Positions 8,906-18,661 of a DNA stretch of 64,000 bases are shown here, one piece after another. The DNA comes from Pseudomonas sp. GTDB taxonomy: Bacteria; Pseudomonadota; Gammaproteobacteria; Pseudomonadales; Pseudomonadaceae. The translations under genes and the position numbers were made by a program. How positions within the stretch are numbered: the first letter of the stretch is position 1; the number at the start of each line of letters is the position of its first letter. Location of the stretch: assembly GCA_007713455.1 (NCBI GenBank), contig VMRT01000007.1:186001-250000 (forward strand). The letters are read 5' to 3'. Under the pieces are notes generated by a model. The model saw only the letters and a list, made by a program, of their open reading frames with translations. It was not told the origin of the DNA and ran no database searches.

Positions 8906-10333
8906 GTGTTTTCGCTCAAGCGCAAAGGTGATTTCCGCCTGCAGCTGACCCGCACGTTGAAGCAGCCTGGACGGCACAAGATCGAGCTGTATCTGTTCAC
9001 CCCGCACGAGAGCAACCTGTCGGCCTGGACCCTGTCGGAAGAGCAGTTTTTCTTTACCACCCTGACTCACAGTTTCGGGCTGCTTGGCATGCCATCGAAG
9101 GACCGCATCAGCAAGGCTGACCAATCCTTCGTGCTGCTCTCACCGCACTACGAAATCATGTACGGCTCCTGGTTCTTCCAGTACCAGGCTTCGATGGAGC
9201 GGTTGCGTCAGCAGATGCTCACGTCCGAAGCGGTGGCAGAGCCCGTAGCGCGCGCCCTGCGGCTCAGCCAGAACTTTGCGCAACGCCTGCGCAAGTCCAG
9301 CCCGAAGCAGAGCAACCAACAGCGCTACTTCCGCCAGATGGACATCTATTTCTCGTGGCATGCCGAGCAATTCTTGCTGGAAAGCATGACCCTCGAGGGC
9401 TACGCGGCCCTCGACGAGGAACTCAAGCAATCAGTGGCGGAGTTCCTGCACCAGGAACACAGATACCGTAAGGAGCGCGAGTACCTGAGCGACTTCCACG
9501 GCACCCCGACACGCATATGGAACCGCATGGCTCTATATCACCGGCTGCTGGAGTATCCAGTACTGCTGCGTTCGAAGGTTACGCAGTTGGGCGCCGGCAC
9601 TCACAAGCTAGTCAAGGCGGCGTCGACGATGCTGATCATGTCGCTCTTCACCTACTTCCTGTTCAATGCGCGCGACGCCAGCGAGAAACTCTCGCTCACT
9701 CTTCTGCTTGTGATAGCGCTGGTCTACGCCGTCCGTGATCTGCTGCGCGACGACATGATCACCGCCATCACCCGCAGACTACGCAAAGGCAAGCCGCGCT
9801 GGAAGATTCGCCTGTTCATGCCCTACACCCGCAAGTTGCTCGCGCAGCAACGGGTCTGGCTCGACTACCGCAAGCTGGCGGATCTACCGCCCCTGGTTCG
9901 GGAACACTCCGGCAAATGGGCCACCAACGAGGAGCGGCAGATCATCTGCTACCGCGTGCTGCTGAGTCTGGACAACGCAGCATTGGAGCACGACGAGATT
10001 CGGGAGCGGCTCACGCTGGATTGCGAACAGCTTTGCGCGATGATCCAGGCGAGCCACAACAAATTGTTTGTCCCGGCCGACGAAGATGATTCCGCCAGCG
10101 ATGGCAGCAAAGGTTCAGTTCAAGCCCACTCCATCGAGAAGCAGCAAGACTACAACCTGCTGCTGTTGCACACCAATCCCGGTGAGCATTTTCCATCGGC
10201 CCAGCGCTGGCGCCTGAGGCTCGGTACCAACGGCATCGTGCAATGCGAAAGCAAGAAGGCCCACTGGCCTGAACCACCTGAGCTACAACGCCCCGCATGG
10301 CATCGATTGAGTCGTCTGTGGCGGCGAGGATGA
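8906..10333 (+). CDS. Conserved hypothetical protein with two central membrane helices
   Basis: A 475-residue protein I cannot assign. The start is GTG 8906, preceded by a TTTGGGGG purine stretch. The first ~230 residues look soluble and charged; two hydrophobic helices follow (~237-255 and ~262-279), then a basic stretch (RRLRKGKPRWKIR) and a soluble C-terminal ~180 residues. No catalytic motif is recognisable. Codon use looks like that of the host. It converges on the tRNA cluster and is the last gene of the accessory segment. Confidence 0.75.
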   Translation: MFSLKRKGDFRLQLTRTLKQPGRHKIELYLFTPHESNLSAWTLSEEQFFFTTLTHSFGLLGMPSKDRISKADQSFVLLSPHYEIMYGSWFFQYQASMERLRQQMLTSEAVAEPVARALRLSQNFAQRLRKSSPKQSNQQRYFRQMDIYFSWHAEQFLLESMTLEGYAALDEELKQSVAEFLHQEHRYRKEREYLSDFHGTPTRIWNRMALYHRLLEYPVLLRSKVTQLGAGTHKLVKAASTMLIMSLFTYFLFNARDASEKLSLTLLLVIALVYAVRDLLRDDMITAITRRLRKGKPRWKIRLFMPYTRKLLAQQRVWLDYRKLADLPPLVREHSGKWATNEERQIICYRVLLSLDNAALEHDEIRERLTLDCEQLCAMIQASHNKLFVPADEDDSASDGSKGSVQAHSIEKQQDYNLLLLHTNPGEHFPSAQRWRLRLGTNGIVQCESKKAHWPEPPELQRPAWHRLSRLWRRG

Positions 10334-10407
10334 TCAGTACCATCAACCTCCGCCGTCTGCGCTGCAAGGCATCGTGCGTAGCCTCACGTGTTACAACAGC
10401 AGACACA

Positions 10408-10435
10408 AAAAAGCCCCTGTTACGGGGCTTTTAAA
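10408..10435 (-). terminator. Rho-independent terminator of the tRNA operon
   Basis: On the minus strand AAAAGCCCC-GTAACA-GGGGCTTTTTT forms a stem of 8-9 bp followed by a T tract, 40 bp past tRNA-Leu. It may also stop transcription from the convergent 475-residue gene. Confidence 0.85.
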
Positions 10436-10474
10436 GATTTTCGATTCTTCTTGCAAAGCTTCGAAATCATGAGA

Positions 10475-10559
10475 TGGTGCGGACGGAGAGACTCGAACTC
10501 TCACACCTTGCGGCGCCAGAACCTAAATCTGGTGTGTCTACCAATTTCACCACGTCCGC
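10475..10559 (-). tRNA. tRNA-Leu (anticodon TAG)
   Basis: Acceptor GCGGACG pairs with CGTCCGC, then discriminator A and encoded CCA. The anticodon arm is CCAGA-TTTAGGT-TCTGG, giving TAG. A long variable arm (class II) and TTCGAGTC T-loop are present. Last of three tRNAs in the transcript. Confidence 0.95.
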
Positions 10560-10611
10560 CAAGCAGGGCCTAAACGAAAACGCCAGGCAATGCCTGGCGC
10601 TTTCTGGAATA

Positions 10612-10688
10612 TGGGGTGGACGAAGGGGATCGAACCCTCGACACCAGGAGCCACAATCCTGTGCTCTACCAACTGAGCTACGCCCACC
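10612..10688 (-). tRNA. tRNA-His (anticodon GTG)
   Basis: The anticodon loop contains GTG. The extra 5' G(-1) opposite C73, diagnostic of tRNA-His, is visible, and CCA is encoded. Middle gene of the cluster. Confidence 0.95.
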
Positions 10689-10719
10689 ATATTGCATTTG
10701 CTTGTGCCAGAGGCCGAAA

Positions 10720-10796
10720 TGGCGCACCCGGCAGGACTCGAACCTGCGACCATCCGCTTAGAAGGCGGATGCTCTATCCAGCTGAGCTACGGGCGC
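10720..10796 (-). tRNA. tRNA-Arg (anticodon TCT)
   Basis: Acceptor GCGCCCG pairs with CGGGTGC. The anticodon arm TCCGC-CTTCTAA-GCGGA gives TCT, and CCA is encoded. First gene of the cluster, nearest the promoter. Confidence 0.95.
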
Positions 10797-10909
10797 TTTA
10801 TCTGCATTCTGTTCGGAGCGCAGACTTGAAGCTCCGGCTATTGAAGAAGTAACCCTCTTCGAAAGCCATCTTACCCAGCAGCAGGCTGTGCTCGACAAGC
10901 GGGGCGAAT

Positions 10910-10936
10910 GTTATAGAGGCTCCAAACACTCGTCAA
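10910..10936 (-). promoter_or_regulatory. Promoter of the tRNA-Arg-His-Leu operon
   Basis: On the minus strand TTGACG (10931-10936) and TATAAC (10910-10915) resemble a sigma70 promoter about 115 bp upstream of tRNA-Arg. Spacing is 15 bp as drawn, or 17 to TAACAT, so the exact -10 is uncertain. Confidence 0.6.
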
Positions 10937-11069
10937 CAGCAAATTCAAAAAAATTTCAGTTAGATAAAGGAGTTACAGGTGCCGGTAGCTGCTTCGCCTT
11001 TGCCACATCGCTGCGACATGCGAGAATACGCGCCCTTTCCAAGTCCTCTCCAATGGTTAACCAAGCGTC

Positions 11070-11924
11070 ATGACCGCAAAACTGATCGACGGTAAAACGA
11101 TTGCTGCCAACATTCGCCAACAGATCTCCGGTCGTGTTGCCGAACGCCGCGCCCAAGGGCTTCGCGCTCCCGGCCTCGCCGTAATTCTGGTGGGCAGCGA
11201 CCCAGCCTCCCAGGTTTACGTGGCGCACAAGCGCAAGGATTGCGAGGAGGTGGGCTTCAATTCCGTGGCCCATGACCTGCCGAGCGATACTCGCCAGGAA
11301 GATCTTCTTGCGCTGATCGATCAGCTCAACGACGACACCTCCATCGACGGCATCCTTGTGCAACTGCCGCTGCCAAAGCACCTCGATGCCTCGCAATTGC
11401 TCGAGCGCATCCGTCCGGACAAGGATGTGGACGGCTTCCATCCCTATAACGTCGGTCGTCTCGCTCAACGCATGCCGCTGCTACGCCCCTGCACGCCAAA
11501 GGGGATCATCACGCTGCTGGAGAGCACCGGTGTCGATCTGCACGGTCTGGATGCGGTCGTCGTGGGCGCATCCAACATTGTCGGTCGCCCAATGGCGCTG
11601 GAACTGCTCTTGGCTGGCTGCACCACCACCGTGACCCATCGCTTCACCCGCAACCTCGAAGAGCACGTTCGCCGAGCTGATCTGGTCGTGGTAGCGACCG
11701 GTATCACCGGCCTGGTAAAGGGTGAGTGGATCAAGCCAGGGGCGATCGTCATCGATGTGGGCATAAACCGCCAGGCCGACGGGCGCCTGCTGGGCGACGT
11801 TGAATTCGGACCAGCCAGCGAACGCGCCGCCTGGATCACTCCGGTTCCGGGTGGAGTAGGTCCGATGACCCGAGCCTGCCTGCTGGAAAATACACTGCAC
11901 GCCGCCGAACATCTGCATCGATAA
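11070..11924 (+). CDS. folD: FolD, methylene-THF dehydrogenase / methenyl-THF cyclohydrolase
   Basis: A 284-residue bifunctional enzyme of one-carbon metabolism that interconverts 5,10-methylene-THF, methenyl-THF and 10-formyl-THF in the cytosol. Seen are the catalytic Tyr/Lys segment [23 protein letters not shown], the Rossmann [10 protein letters not shown] and the C-terminal signature [11 protein letters not shown]. Full family length. A strong terminator follows, and it converges with cysS. The tRNA operon diverges from it, a standard Pseudomonas arrangement. Confidence 0.98.
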   Translation: MTAKLIDGKTIAANIRQQISGRVAERRAQGLRAPGLAVILVGSDPASQVYVAHKRKDCEEVGFNSVAHDLPSDTRQEDLLALIDQLNDDTSIDGILVQLPLPKHLDASQLLERIRPDKDVDGFHPYNVGRLAQRMPLLRPCTPKGIITLLESTGVDLHGLDAVVVGASNIVGRPMALELLLAGCTTTVTHRFTRNLEEHVRRADLVVVATGITGLVKGEWIKPGAIVIDVGINRQADGRLLGDVEFGPASERAAWITPVPGGVGPMTRACLLENTLHAAEHLHR

Positions 11925-11943
11925 CTACTGCGAGTGAAACAAG

Positions 11944-11968
11944 AACGGCACCTTTCGGTGCCGTTTTT
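11944..11968 (+). terminator. Rho-independent terminator after folD
   Basis: AACGGCACC-TTTC-GGTGCCGTT followed by TTT. A stable 9-bp stem with T tract 20 bp past the folD stop; it also precedes the end of convergent cysS. Confidence 0.92.
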
Positions 11969-11984
11969 GATTACGCCGTCCCTT

Positions 11985-13373
11985 TTATTCAGCAAGACGC
12001 CAGGTCGTTCCGCCTTTGCCATCCTCCAGCACCACCCCCAGCGCGGTGAGCTGGTCGCGGATGCGATCGGATTCGGCCCAGTTCTTTTCAGCTCGAGCCG
12101 TGAGGCGCGCAGCGATCAACGCCTCGACCTCGGTGGCATCGACCTTGCCCGCCGCACCAGCCTGCAGGAAGGCTTCAGGCTCAAGCTGCAGCACGCCCAA
12201 TACACCAGCCAATTCCTTGAGGCGCGTAGCCAGCGCCGCAGCTGCGGCCAGATCAGACTCACGCAGACGGTTCACCTCACGGATCATCTCGAACAGCACC
12301 GCGCAGGCTTCCGGCGAGTTGAAGTCGTCGTCCATCGCCACGCCGAAGCGCGCGATGAACTCGTCGCCGCCGCCCGGCGTCGCCTCAGGCAGGCCCTTGA
12401 GGCCGTTGTAGAAGCGCTCCAGGGCGCCCTTGGCTTCGCGCAAGCTGTCTTCGGAGTAGTTGATTGGGCTGCGATAGTGGCTGGAAACCAGCAGATAGCG
12501 CACCACCTCAGGATGGTATTTTTCCAGCACTTCCCGAATGGTGAAGAAGTTGCCCAGGCTCTTGGACATCTTCTCGCCATCGACACGCACCGCGCCGGCG
12601 TGCATCCAGGCATTGGCGTACTGCTTGCCAGTGGCTGCTTCACTTTGGGCGATCTCGTTCTCGTGGTGCGGGAACACCAGATCCGGACCACCGCCATGAA
12701 TGTCGAAGGTCTCGCCTAGGCAGCAGGTCGACATCACCGAGCATTCGATATGCCAGCCCGGACGACCGGCACCCCAGGGCGAATCCCAGCTCGGTTCACC
12801 TGGCTTGGCGCCCTTCCACAGCACGAAATCCAGTGGATCTTCCTTGGCCTCATCGACCTCGATGCGCGCGCCGATCTTCAGGTCCTCGATCTTGCGCCGC
12901 GACAGCTTGCCGTAACCGACGAACTTGCCGACCCGGTAATAGACATCACCATTGCCCGGCGCATAGGCGAAGCCCTTGTCGATGAGCGTCTGGATCATCA
13001 TGTGCATGCCGGCGATATGGTCAGTCGCACGTGGCTCGATATCCGGACGCAGTACGTTGAGGCGGGTCTCGTCCTCGTGCATGGCGGCGATCATTCTCTC
13101 GACCAGCGCCTGGAACGGCTCGCCGTTCTCGCTGGCACGGCGGATGATCTTGTCGTCGATGTCGGTGATGTTACGCACGTAGGTCACGTCGTAGCCGCGG
13201 TGGCGCAGCCAACGGGTGACCACGTCGAACGCGACCATCACCCGTGCATGACCGATGTGGCAGAAGTCATAGACCGTCATGCCACAGACGTACATACGCA
13301 CCTTGTTGCCTTCCAGCGGGCGGAAGGCTTCCTTGGTCTTGGTCAGCGTGTTGTAGATCGACAGCGCCATCAT
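11985..13373 (-). CDS. cysS: Cysteinyl-tRNA synthetase
   Basis: A 462-residue class I aminoacyl-tRNA synthetase that charges tRNA-Cys. HIGH motif [13 protein letters not shown] near the N-terminus, catalytic-zinc ligands including the Cys in [10 protein letters not shown], and KMSKS motif [11 protein letters not shown] are present. The ATG at 13373 overlaps the glnS TGA (ATGA); ATG 13370 immediately follows, so either codon could initiate. Coupled to glnS, as is usual in Pseudomonas. Confidence 0.97.
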   Translation of the reverse strand: MMALSIYNTLTKTKEAFRPLEGNKVRMYVCGMTVYDFCHIGHARVMVAFDVVTRWLRHRGYDVTYVRNITDIDDKIIRRASENGEPFQALVERMIAAMHEDETRLNVLRPDIEPRATDHIAGMHMMIQTLIDKGFAYAPGNGDVYYRVGKFVGYGKLSRRKIEDLKIGARIEVDEAKEDPLDFVLWKGAKPGEPSWDSPWGAGRPGWHIECSVMSTCCLGETFDIHGGGPDLVFPHHENEIAQSEAATGKQYANAWMHAGAVRVDGEKMSKSLGNFFTIREVLEKYHPEVVRYLLVSSHYRSPINYSEDSLREAKGALERFYNGLKGLPEATPGGGDEFIARFGVAMDDDFNSPEACAVLFEMIREVNRLRESDLAAAAALATRLKELAGVLGVLQLEPEAFLQAGAAGKVDATEVEALIAARLTARAEKNWAESDRIRDQLTALGVVLEDGKGGTTWRLAE

Positions 13374-15037
13374 TGACCCCAGGAGTCACGCAGCGTGACG
13401 GTGCGGTTGAACACGGGAGCGCCCGGCTTGCTGTCCTTCATGTCGGCGCAGAAATAGCCTTCGCGTTCAAACTGGAACCGCTCTTCAGGTTCGGCACTGG
13501 CCAGCGACGGCTCGGCACGGCACCCCTTGAGCACAACCAGCGACTCCAGATTGATGTTGTCGAGAAAGCTACCGCCCTCCTCGTCCTTTTCCGGATTGGC
13601 CGAGCGGAACAGGCGATCGTACAGACGCACCTCGCACTCGACGCTCTCGGCGGCCGGCACCCAGTGGATGACACCCTTGACCTTGCGCCCCTCCGGATTC
13701 TTGCCGAGGGTGTTCTCGTCATAGGAACAGCGCAGCTCGACGATACTGCCCTGATCATCCTTCACGGCTTCATCGGCACGGATGACGTAGCTGCCGCGCA
13801 GGCGCACTTCGCCGCCCGGAATCAAGCGTTTGAACCCAGCCGGAGGGACTTCCTCGAAGTCGCCGGCGTCGATGTAGAGTTCCCGGCTGAATGGCAGCAC
13901 CCGCACGCCCATATCCTGCTTGGGATGGCGCGGCAGCTCGAGGTTCTCGACCTGACCTTCCGGGTAGTTGGTAATCACCACCTTGAGCGGCTTGAGCACG
14001 CACATCGCACGGGCTGCATTGGCATCAAGATCTTCGCGGATGGCGAACTCCAGCATGCCGATGTCGACGATGCCGCCGGCGCGATTCACACCGATCATAT
14101 CGCAGAAATTGCGGATCGACGCCGGGGTGTAACCGCGACGACGAAAGCCAGAAAGCGTCGACATCCTCGGATCGTCCCAGCCGTTCACGTGCTTCTCATC
14201 GACCAGCTGCTTGAGCTTGCGCTTGCTGGTGATGGTGTAGTTCAGGTTGAGGCGGGCGAATTCGTACTGACGCGGCTGCGCCGGCACCGGCAAGTTGGCC
14301 AGGAACCACTCGTACAGCGGACGATGATCCTCGAATTCCAATGTACAGATCGAATGCGTGATGCCCTCGATGGCATCAGACTGACCATGGGTGAAATCGT
14401 AGCTGGGGTAGATGCACCACTTGTCGCCGGTCTGGTGATGGTGCGCATGGCGAATGCGATAGAGGATCGGATCGCGCAGGTTCATGTTGGGCGAAGCCAT
14501 GTCGATCTTCGCCCGCAGCGCACGGGCGCCATCCGGGAATTCACCGGCTTTCATGCGCGCGAAGAGATCGAGGTTTTCCTCCACCGACCGCTCGCGGAAC
14601 GGACTGTTCTTGCCGGGCTCGGTCAGGCTGCCGCGATACTCACGCGCTTGCTCAGGCGTCAGATCACAAACATAGGCCTTGCCCGCCTTGATCAGATGGA
14701 CAGCCCACTCGTGCAGCTGATCGAAATAGTTGGAGGCATAACGCTCCTCGCCCGCCCACTGAAAGCCCAGCCATTCGACATCACTCTTGATGGCGTCGAT
14801 GTACTCCTGGTCTTCCTTAGCCGGGTTGGTGTCATCGAAGCGCAGGTTGCACTCGCCACCGAACTCCTTCGCCAGGCCGAAATTCAGGCAGATCGATTTG
14901 GCGTGGCCGATATGCAGATAGCCATTGGGCTCAGGCGGGAAGCGGGTGACGATCTTGGCGTGCTTGCCGGAGTCCAGGTCGGCCTGGACGATCGGACGGA
15001 GAAAGTTGCTAGCGGCGGGAGTCTCGGGCTTGCTCAT
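13370..15037 (-). CDS. glnS: Glutaminyl-tRNA synthetase
   Basis: A 555-residue class I synthetase that charges tRNA-Gln. HIGH motif [13 protein letters not shown] and a KMSKS-equivalent TSKRKLKQL are present, with the anticodon-binding C-terminal beta-barrels. The start [10 protein letters not shown] at 15037 matches the family; the frame stays open upstream only because it reads into intron sequence. The 3' end of a group II intron lies 49 bp before the start codon, so the native leader has been split. Overlaps cysS by 4 bp. Confidence 0.97.
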   Translation of the reverse strand: MSKPETPAASNFLRPIVQADLDSGKHAKIVTRFPPEPNGYLHIGHAKSICLNFGLAKEFGGECNLRFDDTNPAKEDQEYIDAIKSDVEWLGFQWAGEERYASNYFDQLHEWAVHLIKAGKAYVCDLTPEQAREYRGSLTEPGKNSPFRERSVEENLDLFARMKAGEFPDGARALRAKIDMASPNMNLRDPILYRIRHAHHHQTGDKWCIYPSYDFTHGQSDAIEGITHSICTLEFEDHRPLYEWFLANLPVPAQPRQYEFARLNLNYTITSKRKLKQLVDEKHVNGWDDPRMSTLSGFRRRGYTPASIRNFCDMIGVNRAGGIVDIGMLEFAIREDLDANAARAMCVLKPLKVVITNYPEGQVENLELPRHPKQDMGVRVLPFSRELYIDAGDFEEVPPAGFKRLIPGGEVRLRGSYVIRADEAVKDDQGSIVELRCSYDENTLGKNPEGRKVKGVIHWVPAAESVECEVRLYDRLFRSANPEKDEEGGSFLDNINLESLVVLKGCRAEPSLASAEPEERFQFEREGYFCADMKDSKPGAPVFNRTVTLRDSWGQ

Positions 15038-15126
15038 GATGTCCTTAACGATCAGCGAGTGCGGCTCAGGGTAGGCCGACCAAATGTCGGGTAGGGACAG
15101 GCCATTACTGGCCCGTCCCCCCCTAA

Positions 15127-15160
15127 GAACCGTACGTGCGGCTTTCACCGCATACGGCTC
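15127..15160 (-). ncRNA. Group II intron domain V
   Basis: A 34-nt hairpin that begins GAGCCGT and closes ACGGTTC, with internal bulge and a GAAA tetraloop between GCGG/CCGC. The catalytic AGC triad is present. Domain VI follows on the 3' side with a 5-6 bp GGCCA/TGGCC upper stem and bulged A. Confidence 0.93.
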
Positions 15161-15211
15161 AAGTTTACGAAAAGTCAGCTGATGACTGACCGGCAACAAT
15201 GTCGCGTGATC

Positions 15212-16951
15212 TTAACATTCCAGACCACCGTATCGCAGAGTTACCTTTTCACGCTGACTATGCACCAGCGCATGGCAGTTGGGATGAAGCAGCACACGGT
15301 TCCTCAAGGTATCCGTCCCGCCGTCCACACGTCTGATGACGTGATGGTCGTGCCAACCGGTTTCCTTACTGATCGCATGCCCGCACAGGGCACAAAGCCC
15401 CTTCTGTCTGTGAAAGATACTGAGTATCTGTCCCCGATAACGCAGCTTGTGCTGCATCCGTTGGACCCTCAACGCCTCCCACTTCAGCTCATGCGCCGCG
15501 TCGTAGGGCTGATACTCACCCGGTAAACGCTTGTGACGCACGATTGCGGTTTCCGCCAGCTTGTACAGCCGTCGGTAATGCCTTTCTCCCTTACCATTTT
15601 TGTAGGGATGCGCAAACACCCAGTTCTGCCCGCCTACGGATCGGAAGTATTTATTCCTGATCCAGTCAGCCGACTTCTTCGAATGCCTCCGCTTCGCCCA
15701 CCTCCAGAGCCGCCAGAAAATCAGGCTATCCAGCTTGCTGAAGGTTTGTTTTGCCACGACTGGGGAGTGGTATTGCGCCCACCCCTTCAGTACCGGGTTC
15801 AGCTGGCCGATCAACGCTTCCTGCGTCAGTGCCCCGCTGTTTTTGATGATCTCGCCTACTTTCCGATAGAACACCGAGGCGCTCTTCTTCGAGGGTTTGA
15901 TCAGCAGCTTGGCTTTCCTATACGGCGATTTCGGCACGTACTTCCTGAAATTCCACCCCAGAAAATCGAAGCCTTGATTGATGTGCGTGATCTGCGTTTT
16001 CGCCTGTGACAGCGCAACCCCTCGTGCCGACAGAAATTGCTCTACCCAGGGTTTGACCTCTTCCTCCAGCAGCTCTTTCGAGGCTGCCGTAACGACAAAG
16101 TCATCCGCATAGCGCACACACTGCACCTTGACCGTCTTGGCTTTTTTAACCCCCAGCTTCTGCACCAGATGGTGCTTCAACTGGGTTTCCAAGCCATTCA
16201 GGGTGGCGTTTGCCAGACAGGGCGAGATAATTCCTCCCTGCGGCGTCCCGGCCTCCGTAGCCATGAGTTGTCGCCGGTCGATAACCCCGGCCTTCAACCA
16301 CTTGCGCAATACCGTCCTGTCCATCGGGACATTCCGGCACAGCCATTCATGGTTGATGTTGTCGAAGAAACCTTTGATGTCGCCTTCCAGAATCCAGACC
16401 GGCGCCGTTTGCGGCGACAGCAGGTGGAAAAGCTCGACCATTGCGTCAGCAGTCGAACGATCCGGGCGAAATCCATAGGATTTCGGATCGCTGGTGCTTT
16501 CGATTACAGGTTCCAACGCTTGTAGATACAGCGCCTGCATGGCCCGATCCAACATCGTCGGGATACCCAATGGGCGTTTCTCTAGCTTGCCGGGCTTCGG
16601 TATCCATACCCGCTTTAGCGGTTTGGGCCGATAGCCTCGCTTTTTCGACAGACGTCCCACGGCCTGGAGCTTGGCCTGAGGCGTTCCCCAGGTTTCTCCA
16701 TCGACACCCGGTGTCTTGCGACCCCGGTTCTCCGTGACTCGCCTTACAGCCAGACAGCGGCCATAGAACGAGTGGGTCAGCAGTCGTTGCAGGCGTTTAA
16801 CCCTGCGCCAGTCGCCTTCCCCAGTTGCCTGCGCAATCTTTAGCTGCGTTTTCCGAACGGTTTGTTGAATCCTGGCCCAATCGAGATCGTGCCAGTTCTT
16901 CATCCCGTCGAAGGACGCAGACGCGACCGGTGCTGCTGGTTGCGTTTTCAT
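15212..16951 (-). CDS. ltrA: Group II intron reverse transcriptase/maturase with HNH endonuclease
   Basis: A 579-residue multidomain protein that splices and mobilises its intron. The N-terminal RT0 region precedes RT blocks (IPKPGKLEKRPLGIPT, SYGFRPDRST, GDIKGFFDNI, GTPQGGIISP). The active site YADD is at 281-284. The maturase/X domain follows (LKGWAQYHSP). The C-terminal HNH nuclease (~515-560) has CALCGH, DHHVIRRVDGG and HPNCHALVH, so second-strand cleavage for retrohoming should be possible. All catalytic residues seem intact and the frame is uninterrupted. AGGAGG precedes the ATG. Confidence 0.95.
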   Translation of the reverse strand: MKTQPAAPVASASFDGMKNWHDLDWARIQQTVRKTQLKIAQATGEGDWRRVKRLQRLLTHSFYGRCLAVRRVTENRGRKTPGVDGETWGTPQAKLQAVGRLSKKRGYRPKPLKRVWIPKPGKLEKRPLGIPTMLDRAMQALYLQALEPVIESTSDPKSYGFRPDRSTADAMVELFHLLSPQTAPVWILEGDIKGFFDNINHEWLCRNVPMDRTVLRKWLKAGVIDRRQLMATEAGTPQGGIISPCLANATLNGLETQLKHHLVQKLGVKKAKTVKVQCVRYADDFVVTAASKELLEEEVKPWVEQFLSARGVALSQAKTQITHINQGFDFLGWNFRKYVPKSPYRKAKLLIKPSKKSASVFYRKVGEIIKNSGALTQEALIGQLNPVLKGWAQYHSPVVAKQTFSKLDSLIFWRLWRWAKRRHSKKSADWIRNKYFRSVGGQNWVFAHPYKNGKGERHYRRLYKLAETAIVRHKRLPGEYQPYDAAHELKWEALRVQRMQHKLRYRGQILSIFHRQKGLCALCGHAISKETGWHDHHVIRRVDGGTDTLRNRVLLHPNCHALVHSQREKVTLRYGGLEC

Positions 16952-17302
16952 ACTGTCCTCCTGAAATCACCATTCAGGACGGACTACTCCCCTATGGGCA
17001 GTAGTCGCCCATAGGGTCGTTTGGTTGTCGCTGGAATCAGCGGCTATGTTTTGCGCTCGTAAACCAGATGCACGTCAGCCAGGGTTGCCCCTGCCAGTGA
17101 TATTTCAACCGGTATGCCACCCGTTACAGGCAGCCCTTCGCTTTTTGCATCCTCCCATTCCCCACACCCATCAGCGCCCCTTGCGGTTTGCCTGCCTGAC
17201 CGATGTTGCTGACCAGGCGAGTGGTCGGGATTGCCACGTTCCCCGAGTCGCATCAATTCCCCGTTTAGGCTTCGTCTATCCCCCGACAGTTGTGTGGTAC
17301 CG

Positions 17303-17325
17303 CATCACAAGCTTTGACTGTGATG
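17303..17325 (-). other. Putative EBS1 hairpin of the group II intron
   Basis: CATCACA / TGTGATG forms a perfect 7-bp stem closing a 9-nt loop which, in the RNA, reads GUCAAAGCU. CAAAGC is complementary over 6 of 6 bases to the 5' exon end GCTTTG. A possible EBS2 (TTTATC, 17679-17684) pairs with exon GATAAG using one G-U, but lies unusually far from EBS1. Confidence 0.6.
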
Positions 17326-18160
17326 CCAACTGCTGTGCCGTTTGGCTGAGGCCAATAATTGCCGTAGGCCCGTCGATAGTTACGAGGGTTCTGGCGACGA
17401 TTCACATGTGTTAGCCATGCGGGTTGGGTCATTAGCCTCGTTACATCCGTGCAATTCGGACGCATAGCGTTCTCCGTCACCGGATAACACCCTCTAAATG
17501 AGCAAGACATTGTTGATCGGGCTTCACACCCCAGGGTTGGCCCCTGACGCATGCCGATCTAATGAACTGGCGGGTACACGCCAGGCTCGGTACTCCCTTT
17601 GCAAGCAGAGTTGAGCAATGCGATTCGGAGCTTGACGCTCCGTACTTGGTTCAACGTCCCCCAACGTCTCACGACGGTGATAAAGGCGCTATGCCGAACG
17701 AGAGGGACGAATTTCTACCCTAAGGGCAAAATTCACCCTCAGGTTTAGACATTATTTGTAACAATCCAGGCGGGCCAGAGAGCTACTTTCTGGTTTTCTA
17801 CACCCATTCTTAACCCATTTAGGGTATGAACTGATGCAGATTTTCTTGCCTAGCTTCGTCAGAACGCATAGCGTCCGAAGCTAGGATTACCAGGCAGAGC
17901 CGGGTACATTGACTGCTGTTTTAAGCATTAACCCCTTGATAGCAAAGGATTTGGAGCTATGGTGCAGTGAACCAGACCAAGTACAACACGTACACACGTG
18001 TCGCACCAAAGCGCTTATCATAGCGGACCCGTCAACCCCCTGACAGAGCAATGCGCCCAAGGCGGCACTGCCATCAGCGCCCGACGGCATTCGGTACGAC
18101 GACCCTTGCAGCTGCCTGTCCCGCACTTGGCCAGCCCCACGAAAACGGAATCTCTCCCCG

Positions 18161-18655
18161 ATGATCAAACTGCACACCAACTACGGCGTCATCACCGTCA
18201 ACCTGTTCGAAGACAAGGCACCGGAAACCACTGCCAACTTCAAGGAATACGTGAAGAGCGGTCACTACGACGGCACCATCTTCCACCGCGTGATCAGCAA
18301 CTTCATGATCCAAGGCGGCGGTTTCGAGTCTGGCATGAAGCAGAAGCCGACTCGCGCCCCTATCAAGAACGAGGCCAACAACGGCCTGTCGAACAAGACC
18401 GGTACCCTGGCCATGGCCCGCACCATGGAGCCGCACTCTGCCTCCGCGCAGTTCTTCATCAACGTGAAGGACAACGACTTTCTCGACCACAGCGCGCCAA
18501 CCGTTCAGGGCTGGGGTTACGCCGTGTTCGGCGAGGTGACCGAAGGCATGGACGTGGTCGAGAAGATCAAAGCCGTGGCGACCACCATGAAATCCGGTCA
18601 CCAGGACGTTCCAGTGGAAGACGTGGTGATCGAGAAAGCGGAAATCGTCGAGTAA
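18161..18655 (+). CDS. ppiB: Peptidyl-prolyl cis-trans isomerase B (cyclophilin)
   Basis: A 164-residue cytosolic cyclophilin that accelerates proline isomerisation. The catalytic [14 protein letters not shown] carries Arg and Phe of the active site, and [19 protein letters not shown] the conserved QFFI. No signal peptide, so PpiB rather than PpiA. Six bases before lpxH, cotranscribed with it. It diverges from glnS across the spacer hit by the intron. Confidence 0.96.
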   Translation: MIKLHTNYGVITVNLFEDKAPETTANFKEYVKSGHYDGTIFHRVISNFMIQGGGFESGMKQKPTRAPIKNEANNGLSNKTGTLAMARTMEPHSASAQFFINVKDNDFLDHSAPTVQGWGYAVFGEVTEGMDVVEKIKAVATTMKSGHQDVPVEDVVIEKAEIVE

Positions 18656-18661
18656 TCGCGA

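Larger units (their letters stand above)
15086..18006 (-). mobile_element. Complete group II intron (bacterial ORF-containing type) in the glnS leader
   Basis: A minus-strand retroelement of about 2.9 kb. The 3' end is set by domain V (15127-15160) and domain VI, whose bulged branch-point A (15092) lies 7 nt from the terminal ...CCCGAC (ends 15086). The proposed 5' end is GTGCGAC at 18006, matching the GUGYG rule. The last six exon bases GCTTTG (18007-18012) pair exactly with CAAAGC in the loop of a 7-bp hairpin at 17303-17325 (EBS1). Removing the element leaves a normal ~200-bp divergent ppiB-glnS spacer. Domain IV carries the RT/maturase/HNH ORF. The ~1,050 nt before the ORF is longer than usual. 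Confidence 0.82.

Noticed and set aside
13244..15094. A 616-codon plus-strand frame across glnS/cysS
   Set aside because: Antisense to two aminoacyl-tRNA synthetase genes with intact motifs.
17044..17552. Two short minus-strand frames (70 and 95 codons) upstream of the intron maturase
   Set aside because: They lie in the structured RNA part of the group II intron, including the EBS1 hairpin, and resemble no protein.
17849..17885. Possible integron attC site
   Set aside because: The 10-bp hairpin lacks GTTRRRY/RYYYAAC ends and there is no integrase or cassette.
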